Source: Barnesiella propionica (GTDB lineage Bacteria; Bacteroidota; Bacteroidia; Bacteroidales; Barnesiellaceae). Taken from it: a DNA stretch of 64,000 nucleotides. The translations under genes and the position numbers were made by a program. The stretch lies in NCBI RefSeq assembly GCF_025567045.1, contig NZ_JAOQJK010000012.1, positions 1 through 64,000 of the forward strand, in the 5' to 3' direction. The notes beneath the pieces were generated by a model. That model was not told the origin of the DNA and made no database searches. It saw only the letters and a program-made list of their open reading frames with translations. Below are positions 60,478 to 64,000 of this stretch, in pieces (the stretch's first letter is position 1; every line of letters begins with the position of its first letter).

Positions 60478-62004
60478 TTACATACTTACGCCCTTGCCCT
60501 TTCCTTTCTTCGGGGCTTTAGGCGATTGCTTCTGTTGCTCCTGTTTCTTCTCCTGCTTTTTCTCTGCCTGCTTTTCGGTAGGTTGGGATTGACCTTTCTT
60601 TAGCGGCTCACTGGGAGTTTGCTTAGTCGCTTCATTGGTTTTGCCGTCGTTGTTCACGGCTACTTGCGTTTTATGCCCTTCGGCGGGAGTTACTTTCTGT
60701 GTCGCCTTTATCTCGTCGGGATGTTTCGAGGTATGGCGCACATGACCTTTTTCGGGGTCAGGCCACACCCAAGCGTTGTACTTTTGCCCTTTCTTGTCGG
60801 TGGCTTCGACCTGTTGCACTCCCTCTTTGGGCTTGGGTTGTGGCTTTTGCATACCCTCCACCCAGATAGGCTTCCCCTCGCATAGCTGCTTGAATTGGTC
60901 GCGTGATAGTTCGACGCCGCCCTGTATGGGGCGAATCCATATATCGCCGACCTTGCGGGCTTTGAGCGGTTTATCATCCTGCCCTTCGCCCTGTTTGGCT
61001 TGCCGTTCCTGTCGGTGCTGCTCTCTTTGTTCCGGGGTAAAACGAAAATCGAAATTGCGGTTTGCAGCGTTGTACTGGATAATACGGTCGATTTTCGAGG
61101 GTTCTTCGCCCTGCTTAACCCGCTTATCCATACCCTCAACCAATACACCTTCGCCGCGTTTCAAACCGTTCTGCTGTTCTTCTGACAGCGAGGCATTCTT
61201 CAACGTCTGCGGGATATAGATGTCGGCAAGGGCTACCGCCTCGAAGCGGTTAGTCAGCTTGTCAAGCGAAATCAACGACGGTACTTTTTCGCTGCCCGCG
61301 ACAAGTTCCAAATCGAACACGCGACCGCCGTTCCCGGTCTGTTTGAACTGCTCAATGTCCTTTTCGGTAAAGGTTACGCCCATAAATGGTTTGTCGAAAT
61401 CGGGCTGTTCTTGTTTGGGGTGCGCTTGGATTTTGATAGAGCCGTCGGGTTGCTGCTCCAACGACAGGCGGGCTTTTACGCTGAGCTCCTGACCGTCTAT
61501 TTCGGTCTTAATATCCACCAATCCGGGGGATTTATGACCGTAAGCCATAGCTTTGAGCGTGTCGCGCAAATCATCGCCGGAAACACCCAATTTCTCGGCA
61601 TCTTTCCAATCAACTTTATTCAGGTCAAGGGGCTGGTACTTGCCTTGCCCCGGCTCCTGCATTTGTCCGTCGGGCTGTACTTTGTACGGGTCGAGTACCT
61701 TGTCATCGGGATTGACCTGAATAATCTTGTCGAGAAAGGCGGCTACCTTTTCAACCGCACTTCCGGCAAGGGCATAAAGTCCGGTGTGCGATGGCTGGTT
61801 GGATTGCTCGGAAAACTTCTTTAAGAAGTTATCCAGTGCGTTGCCGTGCGTGTCAAACTTAAAAAAGCTGTCCGCATTTTCTTTCGTAGGGTCGGTCGTT
61901 TTCAACTTACCGTCGTCCCCGATACCCGTTACGGCTTTCAGTTTGCCGTCCTCGCCCTGCGTTAGCAAGACTTTGGGTTCTTCATTTTTGATTTTTTCTG
62001 CCAT
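60478..62004 (-). CDS. DUF4099/DUF3945-type protein of conjugative elements
   Basis: A 508-residue cytoplasmic protein beginning MAEKIKNEEPKVLLTQGEDG (ATG at 62004, with a short lead frame upstream ignored). A DUF4099-like region (LDLNKVDWKDAEKLGVSGDDLRDTL; FMGVTFTEKDIEQFKQTGNGGRVFDLEL) precedes two DUF3945-like motifs (IIQYNAANRNFDFRFTPEQ; RKVGDIWIRPIQGGVELSRDQFKQLCEGKPIWVEGM). The C-terminus is Lys/Gln-rich and disordered. Such proteins stand beside topB in many Bacteroidales conjugative transposons. Function unknown; binding of DNA or topoisomerase is plausible. It ends 33 bases before topB. Confidence 0.85.
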   Translation of the reverse strand: MAEKIKNEEPKVLLTQGEDGKLKAVTGIGDDGKLKTTDPTKENADSFFKFDTHGNALDNFLKKFSEQSNQPSHTGLYALAGSAVEKVAAFLDKIIQVNPDDKVLDPYKVQPDGQMQEPGQGKYQPLDLNKVDWKDAEKLGVSGDDLRDTLKAMAYGHKSPGLVDIKTEIDGQELSVKARLSLEQQPDGSIKIQAHPKQEQPDFDKPFMGVTFTEKDIEQFKQTGNGGRVFDLELVAGSEKVPSLISLDKLTNRFEAVALADIYIPQTLKNASLSEEQQNGLKRGEGVLVEGMDKRVKQGEEPSKIDRIIQYNAANRNFDFRFTPEQREQHRQERQAKQGEGQDDKPLKARKVGDIWIRPIQGGVELSRDQFKQLCEGKPIWVEGMQKPQPKPKEGVQQVEATDKKGQKYNAWVWPDPEKGHVRHTSKHPDEIKATQKVTPAEGHKTQVAVNNDGKTNEATKQTPSEPLKKGQSQPTEKQAEKKQEKKQEQQKQSPKAPKKGKGKGVSM

Positions 62005-62312
62005 AATAAAAATGGTTTTAAGTTCTGCATTACTATTAATGCAGAACGAAGGTAAGCGGAAGTAACGGACTGATTGCAAGGTTTTAAGGCAGTGGTAGCT
62101 TGTGGCTGGGAGTGGCGTTAAAGTTTTGAAATATGGCTACAAAGAATGCCCCTTATTCCTATTTCAAAAGGGAATTTTAGATGCGATTATACCGATAAGT
62201 TCTGTTAGGCAAAGAATGTCTTCAATGCAATCAAATACAAAGGTTTCAGGTAAATCGTACCCCTGTGTCTCAAATATTTAGTATTTTTGTGCGATTAAGA
62301 AATTTTTGTATT
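62005..62312. other. Intergenic region with divergent promoters
   Basis: 308 bases without a gene. TACCTTCG on the minus strand (62047-62054) is a near -7 box for the DUF3945-type gene and TATTTTTG on the plus strand (62282-62289) one for the next gene. No repeat seen. Confidence 0.45.
62282..62289 (+). promoter_or_regulatory. -7 box for the TrlF-like gene
   Basis: TATTTTTG matches TAnnTTTG, 23 bases before the ATG. No clear -33 element. Confidence 0.5.
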
Positions 62313-64000
62313 ATGGCTAAAATATACTCTAAAGGTTCAGAGTGGAGAAAATGGGATTTACATTTTCACACGCCGTCTTCCTATGATTATAAAGACAATA
62401 GTGTAACTAATCAAGACATTATTGATTCGCTTATAATGAAGGATATAGCTGTTGTTGCTATAACAGACCACCACATTATAGATATTCCCCGAATTACAGA
62501 CCTTAAGAAATTAGCCACTGAAAGTTTATTGGGAGAGATAACCATATTGCCCGGTATTGAATTTTTATCTGATGCGAGAGGTTCAGAACCTTTACATTTT
62601 ATTGGGATTTTCCATGAAGATGCAGATATTGAATATATATGGGGACAGATAGAAAATAAAACTTCTTTATGTGAAATTAAAAGAGATGGAAAACAACCTA
62701 ATGAAGTTTATTGCGACTTTGCAGATACAGTTAAACTGATTCATGAATTAGGTGGTATTGTATCTATACATGCAGGACAAAAGCATGGTAGTGTTGAGTG
62801 TATAACCAATTCATTACCACACACACAAGCGCAAAAAAAAGACATTGCTCATATAGTTGATATATATGAATTAGGCAAAGAATCTGACCAAGGAGGATAT
62901 AACACAGTTGTTTTTCCTGCAATAGATAAGATATTGCCTATGATTATCTGTTCTGACAATCATAATGCAAAAGACTATGTACACAAACAAAATTGCTGGA
63001 TAAAAGCTGACCCGACTTTCAATGGATTATTACAAATTATTTATGAGCCAAAAGAGCGGGTAAGGATTCAAGAAAATAACCCTAAGTTTGATTTTGAAAA
63101 ATCGCCTTTTACAGATATAGAGGTCAAGGAAAAAACTGTTATTTTCAATGACCCTGTTGATAATATTTATTTCGACCCATGCAAAATATACTTGAATAGC
63201 AACTTAATATCTATTATTGGTGGCAGAGGTACAGGGAAAAGCATTTTGGTCGATTACATAGCAAGGGGATTAGGTAAAGAAAATACAAAAGCATATTCTG
63301 TTTCGAAGGATGTTTCTGTTTACAGGCAAACATCCTTACGGGAAAATACACAAGAATTTAATTTAGGGGATAGTCCCAATATTCCTTTCTTGTATATATC
63401 TCAAAGCCAAATAAAGGAACTGGTTTCTGACAAAGTGAGATTTACCCAAAATATAAGGGAAACGATTGGTGTAACTGATGAATACGCTCCAAATCCTGAA
63501 TATAGAGAAAAGGCAGAAGATGTTACGAATGAGTATTTTAGGGTTGTAAAAATTTTGGATGCCAACGAAACAACCAGTACGGCTAAAAAAGAAAAAATCC
63601 GTGCAGACATAAAGAGAAATAAGGAGCTTATAGCCAATGTAACGTCGGAGGAGAATAAGCCAAAGCTGGAAAATTATCAGAAGGTTTTAACTAAATTGGA
63701 AAACATAAATCTTTGGTTAAGTCGTATCAATAAATTGAAGCAAACGACATTATCCAGTAAAGAAAGTATTAATCAAGAAATTTCATCTATAAACCACGAT
63801 TTAGGGGCAAATTCGGGATGGAATATCCCCTTGTTAAATGCAGACGATACAATCCGCTACATAGATACGGAACTATTACCTAAAATTATTACCAGCCAAG
63901 AGGAGGTACAGAAAGAGATAGACTTAACAAAAGCTGCTTTTAAAGACTTTCAAGGAGATTTAAGTACGTTGCTCAATAATATAGGAGAGTTTCAAAATAA
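62313..64000 (+). CDS. TrlF-like PHP-domain and AAA/ABC ATPase, 3' partial
   Basis: The frame runs open from ATG at 62313 to the window end (about 562 codons). An N-terminal PHP phosphoesterase has WDLHFHTPSSYDY (metal His residues), AITDHHI, LPGIEF and ICSDNHNA. It is followed by a P-loop IIGGRGTGKSILVDYIARGL (about residues 298-317). Residues 390-560 then show long helical, coiled-coil-like sequence, as in an SMC/Rad50-type ATPase insert. The pair is the TrlF group, predicted from comparative work to be an anti-invader or RNA-targeting system. The C-terminal half is beyond the window. It has its own promoter and low GC. Confidence 0.82.
   Translation, partial: MAKIYSKGSEWRKWDLHFHTPSSYDYKDNSVTNQDIIDSLIMKDIAVVAITDHHIIDIPRITDLKKLATESLLGEITILPGIEFLSDARGSEPLHFIGIFHEDADIEYIWGQIENKTSLCEIKRDGKQPNEVYCDFADTVKLIHELGGIVSIHAGQKHGSVECITNSLPHTQAQKKDIAHIVDIYELGKESDQGGYNTVVFPAIDKILPMIICSDNHNAKDYVHKQNCWIKADPTFNGLLQIIYEPKERVRIQENNPKFDFEKSPFTDIEVKEKTVIFNDPVDNIYFDPCKIYLNSNLISIIGGRGTGKSILVDYIARGLGKENTKAYSVSKDVSVYRQTSLRENTQEFNLGDSPNIPFLYISQSQIKELVSDKVRFTQNIRETIGVTDEYAPNPEYREKAEDVTNEYFRVVKILDANETTSTAKKEKIRADIKRNKELIANVTSEENKPKLENYQKVLTKLENINLWLSRINKLKQTTLSSKESINQEISSINHDLGANSGWNIPLLNADDTIRYIDTELLPKIITSQEEVQKEIDLTKAAFKDFQGDLSTLLNNIGEFQN

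Noticed and set aside
60118..60603. A plus frame across the topB/DUF3945 junction
   Set aside because: It overlaps two recognised minus-strand genes and has low-complexity Leu-rich sequence.
1..64000. CRISPR arrays, rRNA operons, intact insertion sequences
   Set aside because: I found no regularly spaced direct repeats, rRNA sequence or transposase gene on reading the window.

Overview
The window is Bacteroidales chromosome carrying an integrated conjugative-type element at its right end. Genus-level placement is not possible from this sequence. The order-level call rests on many TAnnTTTG -7 boxes with TTTG about 17-20 bases upstream, UpxY and WbuC proteins in a glycan locus, the RprXY two-component pair, an EF-G2-type paralog, DUF6443-type RHS proteins, and RteC. 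The etfBA plus acyl-CoA dehydrogenase cluster points toward Porphyromonas/Parabacteroides/Barnesiella/Coprobacter-like relatives rather than typical Bacteroides, but this is inference.

Region 1 (1-9.5 kb) is the 3' part of a surface polysaccharide operon, all on the plus strand. It holds a UDP-GlcNAc 2-epimerase (5' truncated by the window), two GT2 and two GT4-like glycosyltransferases, a phosphoglycosyl transferase, an HpcH-type aldolase paired with a D-2-hydroxyacid dehydrogenase, a WbuC cupin, an UpxY antiterminator and a small unknown protein, closed by a strong terminator. The middle genes are visibly AT-rich while the two flanking genes are GC-richer. Region 2 (9.5-20.5 kb) holds a CBM9-like protein, a LysE-type exporter, purL, a PurF-like protein without the usual nucleophile Cys, etfB, etfA and an acyl-CoA dehydrogenase.

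Region 3 (20.5-28.6 kb, minus strand) contains a nitroreductase and an RHS/YD-repeat operon. The RHS core protein ends in an M23 (LytM-type) peptidase domain and is followed 11 bases later by a small AT-rich lipoprotein, a good immunity candidate. Beyond that lies a frameshifted orphan RHS C-terminal cassette. Together they look like a polymorphic toxin locus that has exchanged tips.

Region 4 (28.7-49.2 kb) is core chromosome: tRNA-Gln(CTG), plsC, a lipocalin-like lipoprotein, rprY/rprX, an EF-G paralog with a degenerate G3 motif, hemW, a DUF2490 protein, rlmH, nadC, a collagen-tract lipoprotein, a HAD phosphatase, two MATE transporters, mgsA, a GH3 glycosidase, an ABC-F ATPase and a methyltransferase.

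Region 5 (about 49.2 kb to the end) is a CTnDOT-like element module. A TetR regulator has its palindromic operator at three sites, which predicts a small regulon of a lipoprotein and a flavoprotein/metallo-hydrolase operon. Then come RteC, a lipoprotein, and a RibD/DHFR-fold protein preceded by a leader peptide and a large nested RNA structure ending in an attenuator-like hairpin. These are followed by two excisionase-type HTH proteins (Xis2c/Xis2d-like) downstream of a duplicated 13-bp palindrome, an ArdA antirestriction protein, a frameshifted topoisomerase III (exc-like), a DUF4099/DUF3945 protein, and the start of a TrlF-like PHP-ATPase, a probable defence gene cut by the window end. No integrase, relaxase or conjugation gene lies in the window.
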